Assembly: GCA_964651395.1 (NCBI GenBank)
Contig: CAZYXZ010000053.1
Span: 1-23,010, forward strand
Direction: 5' to 3'
Length of the DNA stretch: 23,010 nucleotides
Source of the DNA: CAZYXZ01 sp964651395
GTDB lineage: Bacteria; Actinomycetota; Actinomycetes; BP-191
Of the stretch, positions 1-7,227 are shown in pieces. The translations under genes were made by a program, and so were the position numbers. The stretch's first letter is position 1, and each line of letters starts with the position of its first letter. The notes beneath the pieces are model-generated. The model was not told the origin of the DNA. It worked only from the letters and a program-made list of their open reading frames with translations, and made no database searches.

Positions 1-1
1 G

Positions 2-604
2 GCGGCGTTCGAGCGGGTGCTCGCACTCACCCGCGCGGCCGAGGCCGCTCGCATCGACGTCGGGCTGCGCAGCGATGCGCACGAGGCGGCCGTGCGCGCG
101 GCCGAGCGCGAGCGCGCCGCCGACCTCGCGGCGTACCGCGCGCTGCAGGCGGAGTCGCGGCGTCTCGCGGCACTCATCCGGAGCAAGGGGTCGGGCAAGG
201 GCAGCAAGGGGTCCGGCAAGGTCGGGACGCTGCTGTGGCCGACGCAGGGGCCGGTCACGTCGCCCTACGGCTATCGCGTCCACCCGATCTACGGCTACAG
301 GCGCTTCCACGCGGGCATCGACATCGGCGCGCCGAGCGGGCAGTCCGTCAAGGCGGCGAAGGCCGGCAAGGTCATCCACGCGGGGCCGCTCGGGACGTTC
401 GGCAACCTGGTCGTGGTCGACCACGGCAACGGTTTCTCGACGGCGTACGCGCACCTGTCGACCGTGCTCGTCACGGTGGGGGAGCAGGTCTCCGCCGGGC
501 AGGTGGTCGGGCGGGTCGGGTCCACCGGAGCGTCCACAGGGCCTCACCTGCACTACGAGACCCGCGTGAACGGCGAGCCGGTCAACCCCATGCAGTACTA
601 CTAG
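2..604 (+). CDS. M23 family metallopeptidase, C-terminal part (5' end outside window)
   Basis: This is the end of a zinc peptidoglycan endopeptidase of the M23/LytM family, which cuts peptide cross-links outside the membrane. The reading frame is open from the first bases of the window, so the GTG at 17 is probably internal and the gene begins upstream. The visible part starts with an Ala/Arg/Glu-rich helical, coiled-coil-like stretch, then a Lys-Gly-Ser linker (182-221), then the catalytic domain. The LytM metal motifs are intact: HxxxD in RFHAGID (His codon 308-310) and HxH in GPHLHYE, with the additional conserved His in AYAHLS. An S41 protease and smpB follow on the same strand. In actinobacteria this kind of gene often lies downstream of ftsEX, but that region is not in the window, so a link to FtsEX is inference. 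Confidence 0.93.
   Translation, partial: AAFERVLALTRAAEAARIDVGLRSDAHEAAVRAAERERAADLAAYRALQAESRRLAALIRSKGSGKGSKGSGKVGTLLWPTQGPVTSPYGYRVHPIYGYRRFHAGIDIGAPSGQSVKAAKAGKVIHAGPLGTFGNLVVVDHGNGFSTAYAHLSTVLVTVGEQVSAGQVVGRVGSTGASTGPHLHYETRVNGEPVNPMQYY
182..221 (+). repeat. Tandem 21-bp repeat encoding a Lys-Gly-Ser linker
   Basis: Two 19-bp copies (182-200 and 203-221) differ by one base and have a 21-bp period. They encode SKGSGKG and SKGSGKV, a flexible basic linker between the coiled-coil part and the LytM domain of the M23 protein. Copy number could vary by slippage without breaking the frame, because the period is a multiple of three. Confidence 0.75.
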
Positions 605-640
605 GCGGTACGACGAGCAGGTCTTCGCGGCTGCGGCCCG

Positions 641-646
641 TATCCT
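641..646 (+). promoter_or_regulatory. -10 hexamer TATCCT for a leaderless S41 peptidase transcript
   Basis: TATCCT ends 6 nt before the GTG at 653, so transcription would begin at or next to the start codon. No Shine-Dalgarno motif is visible between 604 and 652. I see no clear -35 match. Confidence 0.5.
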
Positions 647-652
647 TTCCGG

Positions 653-1825
653 GTGACTTCCCCGTGGCGACGGCGCTGGCTGCAGGTGACCTCTGCCGCC
701 GCCATCGTGCCCGCCGTCTTCCTCTTCGGCTTCCTCGCCGGCCGCGTCGGCCGGACGACGCCGACGGACGCCGCGCAGTCCGGCGTGCTCGACTCCGCGG
801 CCGACCAGATCCGCGAGAAGGCGGCCACCGACGTCTCGCGTGAGGAGCTGCAGCGCGTAGCCATCGAGGCGATGCTCAAGAAGCTCGGCGACAAGTACGC
901 GACCTACGTCGCGGCCGACGACTACACGCGCTTCCAGCAGCTGCTCGACGGCCGCTACACCGGCGTCGGTCTCTGGCTGGCCCGGCATGTCGACGGCGCG
1001 ATCGAGGTGGTCAGCGTGCTGCCCGCCTCCCCGGCGGCGGCGGCCGGCCTCGAGGTCGGTGACCGCGTCGTGTCCGTCGGCGGCCGGGCGGTGTCCGGCC
1101 AGGCGGTGTCCGACGTCGTCAGCGCCCTGCGCGGCGCGGCCGGCACCGAGGTCTCTCTCTCGGTACGGAGCGGCGCGGACACCCACGAGCTGGAGCTGCG
1201 CCGCGCCGACGTCGACACGGCGGACGTGACGCACGACGAGCCGGCCTCCGGGGTGACCCGGATCCAGGTCAAGGCGTTCACGCGTGGTGTCGGCCGGCAG
1301 GTCCGCGACCTGGTCGCCCAGCTCGCGGCGCGGCGTACCTCGGGCATCGTGCTGGACCTGCGCGGCAACCCGGGCGGGCTGCTCATCGAGGCGGTCGAGG
1401 TCGCGTCCGCGTTCCTCGACGGCGGGGTCGTCGTCAGCTACGCCGGCCGCGGAGTGGAGCCGCAGAGCTTCAGCGCGGCCGGGCGCGGCGACACGACCAC
1501 GTCGCTGGCCGTCCTCGTCGACGGCGGCACCGCGAGCGCCGCCGAGGTCGTGGCCGGCGCGCTCCAGGACCGCGGCCGCGCCGTCGTGGTCGGCTCCCCC
1601 AGCTACGGCAAGGGGTCCGTGCAGCAGCCCTTCCGGCTGCCCGACGGGTCCGCGGTCGAGCTGACGGTGGCGACGTACCGCACGCCGTCCGGCCGCTCCC
1701 TCGATGGCACCGGTATCGCGCCGGACGTCGACGTGCTCGCGACCGCCGACGGCAAGGTGGCGCTGCGGCGTGCCGTGGACATCCTCGCCGGCATCGTGGC
1801 CGACGCGGGCACCGACCGGGGCTGA
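653..1825 (+). CDS. S41 family C-terminal processing peptidase (CtpA-like)
   Basis: This 390-residue serine protease belongs to the carboxy-terminal processing (tail-specific) family. Residues about 9-31 form one hydrophobic segment after basic residues (a membrane anchor), so the rest should lie outside the membrane. A PDZ domain spans about 95-175 (GVGLWL, then SPAAAAGLEVGDRV). The S41 core follows, with DLRGNPGG at 235-242, the predicted nucleophile Ser295 in GGTASAAE and the predicted general-base Lys320 in SYGKGSVQ, the usual Ser-Lys dyad. The length is typical for the family. The GTG start is chosen because a TATCCT -10 lies 6 nt upstream and the N-terminus then gives a standard anchor. 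smpB begins 5 nt after the stop codon, so the two are probably co-transcribed. Substrates are unknown. Confidence 0.93.
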   Translation: MTSPWRRRWLQVTSAAAIVPAVFLFGFLAGRVGRTTPTDAAQSGVLDSAADQIREKAATDVSREELQRVAIEAMLKKLGDKYATYVAADDYTRFQQLLDGRYTGVGLWLARHVDGAIEVVSVLPASPAAAAGLEVGDRVVSVGGRAVSGQAVSDVVSALRGAAGTEVSLSVRSGADTHELELRRADVDTADVTHDEPASGVTRIQVKAFTRGVGRQVRDLVAQLAARRTSGIVLDLRGNPGGLLIEAVEVASAFLDGGVVVSYAGRGVEPQSFSAAGRGDTTTSLAVLVDGGTASAAEVVAGALQDRGRAVVVGSPSYGKGSVQQPFRLPDGSAVELTVATYRTPSGRSLDGTGIAPDVDVLATADGKVALRRAVDILAGIVADAGTDRG

Positions 1826-1830
1826 GGCGG

Positions 1831-2304
1831 GTGCCGAAAGAGGTCGGCCGGAAGCTCGTCGCGCAGAACAAGAAGGCTCGGCACGACTACGCGATCGAAG
1901 AGGTCGTGGAAGCCGGCCTCGTGCTGACCGGCACCGAGGTGAAGTCGCTGCGGGCCGGTCGCGCGTCGCTCATCGACGGCTACGCGCAGGTCAAGGACGG
2001 CGAGGTCTGGCTGCACGGCGTACACATCCCGGAGTACACGCAGGGGACCTGGACCAACCACGAGCCGCGCCGGCCGCGGAAGCTGCTCCTGCACAAGGCG
2101 GAGATCACCCGGCTGATCGGCAAGACGAAGGAGGGCGGCCACACCATCGTGCCGCTGCAGCTCTACTTCAAGGACGGCAAGGCGAAGGTCGAGATCGCCC
2201 TGGCGCGCGGCAAGAAGAACTACGACAAGCGCCAGGACATGGCGACGCGCGACGCGGCCCGTGACGTCGCGCGGGAGCTGGGCCGGCGAGCCAAGGGTCA
2301 CTAG
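1831..2304 (+). CDS. smpB: SsrA-binding protein SmpB
   Basis: SmpB binds the tRNA-like domain of tmRNA and brings it to stalled ribosomes for trans-translation. The 157-residue protein has the family hallmarks: an N-terminal VAQNKKARHDY, then GLVLTGTEVKSLR, the GVHIPEYTQG segment, and a basic C-terminal tail after LARGKKNYDKRQ. That tail normally becomes helical in the mRNA channel. The GTG start lies 5 nt after the S41 peptidase stop, and the length is normal for the family. Its RNA partner, ssrA, is in this window at 3156, but two reverse-strand genes lie between them. The stop codon is immediately next to the stop codon of the convergent secreted-protein gene, with no base between. Confidence 0.97.
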   Translation: MPKEVGRKLVAQNKKARHDYAIEEVVEAGLVLTGTEVKSLRAGRASLIDGYAQVKDGEVWLHGVHIPEYTQGTWTNHEPRRPRKLLLHKAEITRLIGKTKEGGHTIVPLQLYFKDGKAKVEIALARGKKNYDKRQDMATRDAARDVARELGRRAKGH

Positions 2305-2850
2305 CTACTTGAAGGAGAGGGCGAGCGTCTCGCGGAACGCGGTGGTGCCGTGGTGCCCGCCGCCGTAGCGCACGCCCATCGCGACACGGCAGCCCTTGCA
2401 CGCCCGGTAGAAGAGCTTGCCGAGCGGCAGCGCGGCGAGGGTGGTCGCGCCGCCGGGTGCGGCGTTGGGCACCTCCTGCGCGAAGTCGGCGATGCGGGCC
2501 CAGCCGCTCCATTTCAGGTTGCCGAGTTTCAGCCGGAAGAGCAGGTGGCGATCAAGGCCGCCGGCGAGCACCTGCAGCAGCGTGACCGATCCCCCGAGCG
2601 TCAGGGCGGTGTTCGGCCCGAGCTTGACGGTGTCGGAGGTCCACTCGGACTCGAAGCTGCTGGTGAAGCCGTTGGCGGCCAGGCCGGTCACGGTCAGCTG
2701 CGTGTGCGTCTCGTCCCACTCGCCGAGGACGAGCGGCTGCGGCAGGTTGTCGGTCTTGGCGGAGAAGGTGACGGTGGGTACCGCCGTCGCGCTCGGGGCG
2801 CTGACGACCAGGACGAGTCCCAGCACGGCCAGCACGGCCCCCCGGCGCAT
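2305..2850 (-). CDS. Secreted protein of unknown function
   Basis: I do not recognise a family for this 181-residue protein. A clear Sec signal peptide is present: MRRG, a hydrophobic run AVLAVLGLVLVVSA, then a probable cleavage after SATA (near residue 23). The mature part is rich in Thr, Gly and Leu and reads as beta-rich (for example QLTVTGLAAN, LTLGGSVTLL). Two Cys near the C-terminus (ACKGC) could form a disulfide or bind a ligand. The ATG start is supported by a TACCAT hexamer 7 nt upstream on this strand. The gene converges on smpB with zero spacing, and I see no terminator between them. Confidence 0.75.
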   Translation of the reverse strand: MRRGAVLAVLGLVLVVSAPSATAVPTVTFSAKTDNLPQPLVLGEWDETHTQLTVTGLAANGFTSSFESEWTSDTVKLGPNTALTLGGSVTLLQVLAGGLDRHLLFRLKLGNLKWSGWARIADFAQEVPNAAPGGATTLAALPLGKLFYRACKGCRVAMGVRYGGGHHGTTAFRETLALSFK

Positions 2851-2857
2851 GCCGCAG

Positions 2858-2863
2858 ATGGTA
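2858..2863 (-). promoter_or_regulatory. -10 hexamer TACCAT for the secreted-protein gene
   Basis: Reading the reverse strand, TACCAT is followed by 7 nt and then the ATG at 2850, matching the leaderless arrangement of several other genes here. No -35 motif was recognised. Confidence 0.4.
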
Positions 2864-2871
2864 CGTCGTGG

Positions 2872-3114
2872 TCAGTCCTTGCGGGGGATCCGGACTCCGT
2901 CGACGGGTGGTGAGGTCTCCGACGTACCGGTGGCCGCGTCCCGTGAGTTCACGGGGACCTGTGCTGTCTGGCCCGTGGCGGAGGCGCCGGCGTCGGCGAT
3001 GTCCTTCTTGGTACGCCGGGCGCCCTCCTCGACGTCGGTCTCGAGGGAGTTGGGGCCGCTGCCCTGGTGCCCGGGTACCCGGTAGGCGTGGTCGGTGCGT
3101 GAGGTGTCGTCCAT
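2872..3114 (-). CDS. Small hydrophilic protein, function unknown
   Basis: This 80-residue open frame encodes a highly polar protein with no signal peptide or membrane segment. It is rich in Asp, Thr, Gly, Ser and Arg, has low predicted complexity, and is probably disordered (for example GASATGQTAQVPVNS). It lies just upstream of the secreted-protein gene on the same strand, and its ATG starts 41 nt from the divergent tmRNA gene. No convincing ribosome-binding site or -10 hexamer stands close before the ATG. It may be real, because it fills an otherwise empty 240-nt gap, but the evidence is only the open frame and its placement. Confidence 0.45.
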   Translation of the reverse strand: MDDTSRTDHAYRVPGHQGSGPNSLETDVEEGARRTKKDIADAGASATGQTAQVPVNSRDAATGTSETSPPVDGVRIPRKD

Positions 3115-3118
3115 GGGG

Positions 3119-3149
3119 ATGACATGCCCGGTTACAGTGGTTCTACAAC
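3119..3149 (+). promoter_or_regulatory. Probable ssrA (tmRNA) promoter
   Basis: TACAAC at 3144-3149 lies 6 nt before the predicted mature 5' end (3156) and fits a -10 element. ATGACA (3119-3124) or TGACAT (3120-3125) upstream could act as -35, with an 18-19 nt spacer. A second TANNNT hexamer, TACAGT at 3133-3138, would give a transcript with a short 5' leader needing RNase P cleavage. The sequence cannot decide between them. Confidence 0.5.
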
Positions 3150-3155
3150 TGCACA

Positions 3156-3508
3156 GGGGGTGAATGGTCTCGACTTCGGACGTCGAGTCAGGGGAAGCGG
3201 GCCGAGGAAGGCGACGATGATCTCGTTAACCACCCGTCGCAAAAAGAATAAGCGCCAATAACTACGCGCTCGCTGCCTAAGTAACCCTTAGGTAGTCGTC
3301 AGCCCGGGAGCTCCTCCGGCCCGGGATCTGGCGTCGCTAGGAGGATCACCGACCGCCCCGGCTCCGGGGGCGGGAGGGACAACCAACAGGAGCTAAGCAG
3401 CACCGGCCGGTCCCGTGGGGCCGGTGCCGCCGACAACCTTCGCGGGATGCGCCCGGAGAAGCCCTGTCTCACTGCCGAAGGACGCGGGTTCGATTCCCGC
3501 CACCTCCA
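3156..3508 (+). ncRNA. ssrA: Transfer-messenger RNA (tmRNA, SsrA)
   Basis: tmRNA rescues stalled ribosomes by acting as an alanyl-tRNA and then as an mRNA for a degradation tag. The 5' end GGGGGUG (3156-3162) pairs with CACCUCC (3501-3507) as acceptor stem with one G-U, followed by discriminator A at 3508. The next bases are CT, so the 3' CCA is not encoded and must be added. The T arm is visible (GCGGGTTCGATTCCCGC, 3484-3500). The tag frame runs from the resume codon GCA at 3239 to the stop TAA at 3278-3280 and encodes AKRISANNYALAA, ending in the protease-recognised ALAA. A hairpin follows the stop, and GC-rich stem-loops at 3300-3430 fit the later pseudoknots. The molecule is one-piece, not split or permuted. 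Confidence 0.97.
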
Positions 3509-3522
3509 CTGAGGACTGACCT

Positions 3523-3903
3523 ATGCCACGGGATCCGAACATCCCCGACGCGTTCGACGTCTACACCGTCGTGGTGCTGCGCCGCCCTGCCGACGCCCCG
3601 CAGCTGCCGGACGAGGAGCTCGACTCCCTGCAGGCTCAGCATCTCGCCCACCGCGCCGAGCTGAGGCGACAGGGCAAGGTGGTCGCGAACGGGCCGTTCG
3701 ACGTGCAGAGCGACCCGTCGTACCGGGGGATGTCGGTCTTCGCCTGCGACCCCGCGGAGGCCGCGCGGCTGTCGGACGCCGACCCGTTGGTCGTGGCCGG
3801 ACGGCTCGCGTACGACGTGATGGAGTGGTGGGTGGCCGCCGGATCCCTCGCGTTCCCGCTCGCCGACGGCGTGGTCGGCGACCGCCGCTCCATGCCCTGG
3901 TGA
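3523..3903 (+). CDS. YciI-like domain protein
   Basis: This 126-residue soluble protein resembles the YciI-like family, small dimeric alpha/beta ferredoxin-like proteins whose biochemical role is mostly unclear. Supporting features are the N-terminal strand YTVVVLRRP, the helix with HLAHRAELRRQGKVVANGPF, and the later RGMSVFACDPAEAARLSDADP, where the family typically has a strand followed by a helix and a conserved Asp-Pro. It starts only 14 nt after the mature tmRNA 3' end, with GAGG (3511-3514) as a ribosome-binding site 8 nt before the ATG. No terminator is visible between, so it may be expressed by read-through from ssrA. The family assignment is by motif pattern and was not searched. Confidence 0.8.
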   Translation: MPRDPNIPDAFDVYTVVVLRRPADAPQLPDEELDSLQAQHLAHRAELRRQGKVVANGPFDVQSDPSYRGMSVFACDPAEAARLSDADPLVVAGRLAYDVMEWWVAAGSLAFPLADGVVGDRRSMPW

Positions 3904-3921
3904 CGCCCGCAGCCTGTCCGG

Positions 3922-3927
3922 TACGGT
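3922..3927 (+). promoter_or_regulatory. -10 hexamer TACGGT for a leaderless transcript
   Basis: TACGGT ends 6 nt before the ATG at 3934 with no ribosome-binding site between. It would make the three-gene unit at 3934-6187 a transcription unit separate from the YciI-like gene. Confidence 0.5.
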
Positions 3928-3933
3928 CGCGCC

Positions 3934-4752
3934 ATGAGCACGCGGTTCGTGCCCGGGGAGGGACTCCCGACCTGGCCGGCGGCTGACCCGGCCGCGGAGC
4001 AGGGCCCGTCTCTGGACGGCGGCCTCTCGGTCGAGCTGCTCGAGCAACGCGATGACGACTGGGCACTGATCCGCTGCGACAACGGCTGGGAAGCGTGGGT
4101 TGACGGGTCTCTGCTGCTGGCCGAGCCGCCCGTGCTCGCCGCGGCGGTTCCGACGTCGACCGGCGGGATCAAGCCGACGTACCTGGCGGCTGCCGCGGTG
4201 GTCGTGGTCGCCGCGATCGTGTTCTTCGCGGGCGGTGGGGACGACCAGGCGCCATCGACCGCCGGTGGCCAGCCGAACGCCAGCGCGAGCGAGGTGCCGG
4301 TCGCCGTCAGCGACGAGTTCAGCGAGGCTGATCTCGCCAAGGCCGTGGCCGACGCGCAGGCCGCTCCCGACACGGCGCTCGCGCCGGCCTCGAACGACGA
4401 GGTTGCGGCCGCGAAGATCGGCGCGGCCTTGAAGGCCGCCGGTTACGACCTTGGACCGGACCTCCTCGTCATGCCACTCGACGAAGACGAGAACCTCCTG
4501 TACTTCGAGATGGGGGAGAGCAGCCCGCTCAACAACCTCTCGGACGAGCAGGGCAAGGGGTTCCTCGAGGCGCTGGCCTCGGCGCCGGTGATGGCCGAGA
4601 CGAAGGTGACGCGCCTCTTCGTCAAGTTCGCAGGCACGGACAGCCGGGGGCCGTTCAAGGCGTCCTTCACGGCTCGGCTCGCCGATCTGAAGGCCGCGGC
4701 GGGAGGCGCGAACATCTCGTCGCGCATCGGCATCCAGGTGGAGCGCGGATGA
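3934..4752 (+). CDS. Single-pass membrane protein with N-terminal SH3-like domain
   Basis: I do not recognise the full 272-residue protein. Residues about 1-65 look like a small SH3-type barrel: the stretch DDWALIRCDNGWEAWVDG follows the usual pattern of strands with Trp and Gly. Residues about 83-100 (YLAAAAVVVVAAIVFFAG) form one membrane segment, and there is no N-terminal signal peptide. The SH3-like part is thus predicted cytoplasmic and the C-terminal 170 residues extracellular, the reverse of typical secreted SH3b proteins. After a Ser/Ala/Gly/Pro-rich linker, the outer part is acidic and alpha/beta-like. The stop overlaps the next start (ATGA, 4749-4752), so it is translationally coupled to the lipoprotein gene. 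Partnership at the membrane surface is inference. Confidence 0.75.
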   Translation: MSTRFVPGEGLPTWPAADPAAEQGPSLDGGLSVELLEQRDDDWALIRCDNGWEAWVDGSLLLAEPPVLAAAVPTSTGGIKPTYLAAAAVVVVAAIVFFAGGGDDQAPSTAGGQPNASASEVPVAVSDEFSEADLAKAVADAQAAPDTALAPASNDEVAAAKIGAALKAAGYDLGPDLLVMPLDEDENLLYFEMGESSPLNNLSDEQGKGFLEALASAPVMAETKVTRLFVKFAGTDSRGPFKASFTARLADLKAAAGGANISSRIGIQVERG

Positions 4753-5447
4753 AGCGGTGGGTACGCGCGGTGGCGACGTCCGCCGTGACGCTCGCGCTCG
4801 TCTCGATGACCGCCTGCGAGCTCGACCTCGACCTGACCGACATTGGCGAGCAGATCGAGAACTCCAAGGACGCGCAGACGCGTCGAGCGGCGGAGGCGGC
4901 GAAGAAGGCGGCGGCCGTCGCCGAAGCCAACAAGGCGCGCGACGAGTTCCTCAAGGATCCCGAGGCGAACGCGGAGAAGCTCGACGAGGCGATTGCGAAG
5001 AACCCCGACGACCCCGAGCTGCGCGCTTACAAGAAGGTCGAGCGCGACATCTATCGCGAGAGCCTCGGGCGAGAGGGCCGCTCTTCCAGCCTCGGACTGA
5101 AGGAGGGACTTGAGCTCCTCGACGCCGTCGCCAAGTCACGCGAGGCGGCGCGGCGGGCGAAGGACCCACCGGTCGTGCTGCCGAACACTCCCGAGGCCCG
5201 CAAGAAGGAGGAGTCCGAGGTTCGGCGCGAGACCAGCCTGCATCTCATGGAGGCGCTCGCGCGGATGATGATCGGCACGACGACGGGGTCGTTCGGCAAC
5301 GTCCCGAATGTCCAGAGCAACGCCCTCTGGGACGACTACTGCAACATGCTCACGAGCCACGAGGAACGGTGGCCGGCGGACATCAACACGACAGTGCACC
5401 GCGGGCAGTACAACCCTCCGCCCTGCACGCCGCGTCGCCGGCAGTAG
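4749..5447 (+). CDS. Coiled-coil lipoprotein of unknown function
   Basis: This 232-residue protein begins with a lipoprotein signal: basic MKRWVR, a hydrophobic run, and a lipobox-like VSMTAC with Cys23 as predicted lipid-modified residue. The -2/-3 residues (T, M) are acceptable but not ideal. Residues about 33-70 are rich in Ala, Lys and Glu and look like a coiled coil. Residues 75-90 (KNPDDPELRAYKKVER) resemble the turn between TPR-like helices. The C-terminal half has a helix with MEALARMMIG, then two Cys (CNM, PPCTPRRRQ end). The start overlaps the stop of the SH3-like membrane protein, and 11 nt separate the stop from the next gene. I cannot assign a function. Confidence 0.75.
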   Translation: MKRWVRAVATSAVTLALVSMTACELDLDLTDIGEQIENSKDAQTRRAAEAAKKAAAVAEANKARDEFLKDPEANAEKLDEAIAKNPDDPELRAYKKVERDIYRESLGREGRSSSLGLKEGLELLDAVAKSREAARRAKDPPVVLPNTPEARKKEESEVRRETSLHLMEALARMMIGTTTGSFGNVPNVQSNALWDDYCNMLTSHEERWPADINTTVHRGQYNPPPCTPRRRQ

Positions 5448-5458
5448 AGGGGGGTGCC

Positions 5459-6187
5459 ATGGCTGACCGGGGAGAGTTCGAGGTCACGATCGAGGAGGCC
5501 GGCTGTCTCCTCTATGTCGCCGACCTCGGTCTCGGCGGCGAGGGGTTCGGTCGCTTCGACGAGCTCTACTCCGGCGATCCCGCGTGGCCGGCCGTCCTCG
5601 CGCAGGGGGCGATCATGCCGGTCAGCCTGTACCAGGACGACGGCTACACCGTGCGGTTCGTCACGGGTCAGCTGACCGAGCAGGAGGCGAGCGAGTGGAC
5701 GTCGCGCGTCGTCGGCAAGCTCAGCGTGCCGTCCGGCACGCTCGTGCTGTCCGGCATCTGCACGCCTGACCTCGACGACGAGCTGGAGGAGTTCCCGGCG
5801 TTCACGTCGTCGGGCAGCTCCTACGAGCTCGGCGTCAAGATCGCGGTCCCCCCTGGTGACTACCAGGCCACGATCCTCGGCTACCCGCCGAACGACCTGT
5901 CTGGCGGCTGGATGCGGATTGAGGACCCCGACCTGTTCCGCGAGGGGTCGATGGGCGATCCCGGTGAGGACGACGAGAGCGCCGTGGCCTACTTCGAGCG
6001 GACCCGGCCCGGCGAGCCCGTGCCGGAGTGGGTCGCCGAGGGCTACGAGGAGGCCGAGTTCCTCGACTTCGTCGTGCAGCTGACGCCGCTCTCCGAGGAC
6101 CTGCCGGCGCCGGCCCGCGAAGAGGACGGCTGCCTGGACTGGGAGTTCCGCAAGCCGGAGATCTGCCCGCTCGGCATACGGCTCTAG
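5459..6187 (+). CDS. Acidic protein of unknown function
   Basis: The protein has 242 residues, very many Asp and Glu, and no signal peptide or membrane segment, so it is predicted cytoplasmic. I do not recognise it. The start ATG at 5459 is chosen over the in-frame codon at 5369 because the latter would overlap the lipoprotein gene by 79 nt, while 5459 has a purine-rich GAGGGGGG sequence just upstream. The N-terminal part has alternating hydrophobic patterns typical of beta strands (FEVTIEEAGCLLYVADLG), a segment with PPGDYQATILGYPPND, and four Cys in all. It is the last gene of a likely three-gene operon. Its acidity could suit an inhibitor or a binding partner, but nothing in the sequence shows this. 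Confidence 0.75.
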   Translation: MADRGEFEVTIEEAGCLLYVADLGLGGEGFGRFDELYSGDPAWPAVLAQGAIMPVSLYQDDGYTVRFVTGQLTEQEASEWTSRVVGKLSVPSGTLVLSGICTPDLDDELEEFPAFTSSGSSYELGVKIAVPPGDYQATILGYPPNDLSGGWMRIEDPDLFREGSMGDPGEDDESAVAYFERTRPGEPVPEWVAEGYEEAEFLDFVVQLTPLSEDLPAPAREEDGCLDWEFRKPEICPLGIRL

Positions 6188-6234
6188 GTCCACGAGGCAG
6201 GTCGGGCGCCGGCTGCCACGAATGTGAAGCAGGT

Positions 6235-7227
6235 ATGAGACGCATCGTCCCAGCGCTGCTGCTCCTCACCTCGGTGCTCGGCATCCCGGTCGCCGGGCGT
6301 GCCGCGACACCCGCGCCGCCTCCGTGCGTGCGTCGGGTGCTGATCCTCGGCGCCATGCCGCTGGAGCTGAACCCGTTCACGGCGGTGGCGGAGATCCAGC
6401 GGACCGTGCGCGTCGACAACCGCACCTTCTACGTCGGCCGGCTCGACGGCCTCGACGTCGTACTCGCGCTCAGCGGCATCGGACCGGTCAACGCCGAGCA
6501 GGTGACGGTCGCCGCGCTCGAGCACTTCCGCTGCCCGTTCCGGGCGATCCTGTTCTCGGGTGTCGCGGGCAGCCCGGCCAACATCGGCGACGTCGTGATC
6601 CCGCAGAAGTGGACCCTCGACAACGGCAAGACCTACTGGGGCGTGAACGCCCGGATGTACGGGCTGGCCCGCGCTCTCCAGGGCACGAAGGTCCCGCTCT
6701 CCCGCGACCTGCCCGTCGGTGACGCGGCCTGTCTCTGCGGCGGCGTCGACGCGCCGACGCCGGTGCGCATGCCGGAGGAGCTCAAGGTCGTCCTGGGCGG
6801 CGTCGGCGTCACGAGCGACGTGTTCGGCGGCCACGCCGCGCCCTGCACCTGGGGCGGTGGCGACATCGCCGGGTGCGCGCCGTGCCTCATGACCGGCGAC
6901 CTGGCTCACGACATCGCGAACTTCTCCGGCGCCGAAGCGGTCGGCACCGTCGCGGCGTTGCCGAGTCTGATCGCGCCGACCGGCACGACCGCACCGCCGG
7001 GCGTCATGGCGGCGGACATGGAGACCGCGGCGGTGGCGCTCGTAGCGGCCAGGTACCGCGTCCCGTTCCTCGGCTTCCGGGCCGTCTCCGACGGTGCGAA
7101 CGACCCGCTGAGCCTGCCCGGCTTCCCGGCCCAGTTCATGGTGTACCGCCAGCTGGCCGGCAACAACGCGGCCGCTGTCACGAGGGCGTTCCTCCAGCTG
7201 TGGAAGACGCGCGGCCTGCCGACCTAG
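6235..7227 (+). CDS. Secreted nucleosidase/phosphorylase-fold protein (MTAN/PNP superfamily)
   Basis: The 330-residue protein belongs to the purine nucleoside phosphorylase/5'-methylthioadenosine nucleosidase superfamily, whose members split N-glycosidic bonds of nucleosides. Visible motifs are GAMPLEL at 39-45, matching the N-terminal GAM..E region with the catalytic-type Glu (Glu44), SGVAGSP near 108, DMETAA at 261-266 (the ribose-contacting Met-Glu), and AVSDGAND at 283-290 with the catalytic Asp286. Unusually, it begins with a signal peptide (MRRIVPALLLLTSVLG, cleavage near AGRA), so it is predicted exported. Between about 130 and 235 there is a long insertion with five Cys (166, 168, 204, 214, 217). 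The ATG at 6235 is preferred over far-upstream in-frame codons because it gives the signal peptide and clears the previous gene. Confidence 0.85.
   Translation: MRRIVPALLLLTSVLGIPVAGRAATPAPPPCVRRVLILGAMPLELNPFTAVAEIQRTVRVDNRTFYVGRLDGLDVVLALSGIGPVNAEQVTVAALEHFRCPFRAILFSGVAGSPANIGDVVIPQKWTLDNGKTYWGVNARMYGLARALQGTKVPLSRDLPVGDAACLCGGVDAPTPVRMPEELKVVLGGVGVTSDVFGGHAAPCTWGGGDIAGCAPCLMTGDLAHDIANFSGAEAVGTVAALPSLIAPTGTTAPPGVMAADMETAAVALVAARYRVPFLGFRAVSDGANDPLSLPGFPAQFMVYRQLAGNNAAAVTRAFLQLWKTRGLPT

Noticed and set aside
3480..3530. Possible integration site at the tmRNA 3' end
   Set aside because: tmRNA 3' ends are frequent att sites, but no integrase or second copy of the 3' end is visible here, and ordinary genes follow at once.
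3469..4047. Reverse-strand open frames across the tmRNA 3' end and YciI-like gene
   Set aside because: They overlap the tRNA-like part of tmRNA and the YciI-like gene, which have stronger support.
5336..6193. 285-codon reverse-strand open frame opposite the acidic protein
   Set aside because: I kept the forward gene because it has a good ribosome-binding site and fits operon spacing; the reverse product has shadow-type composition. The forward protein is unidentified, so this is less certain than the other shadows.
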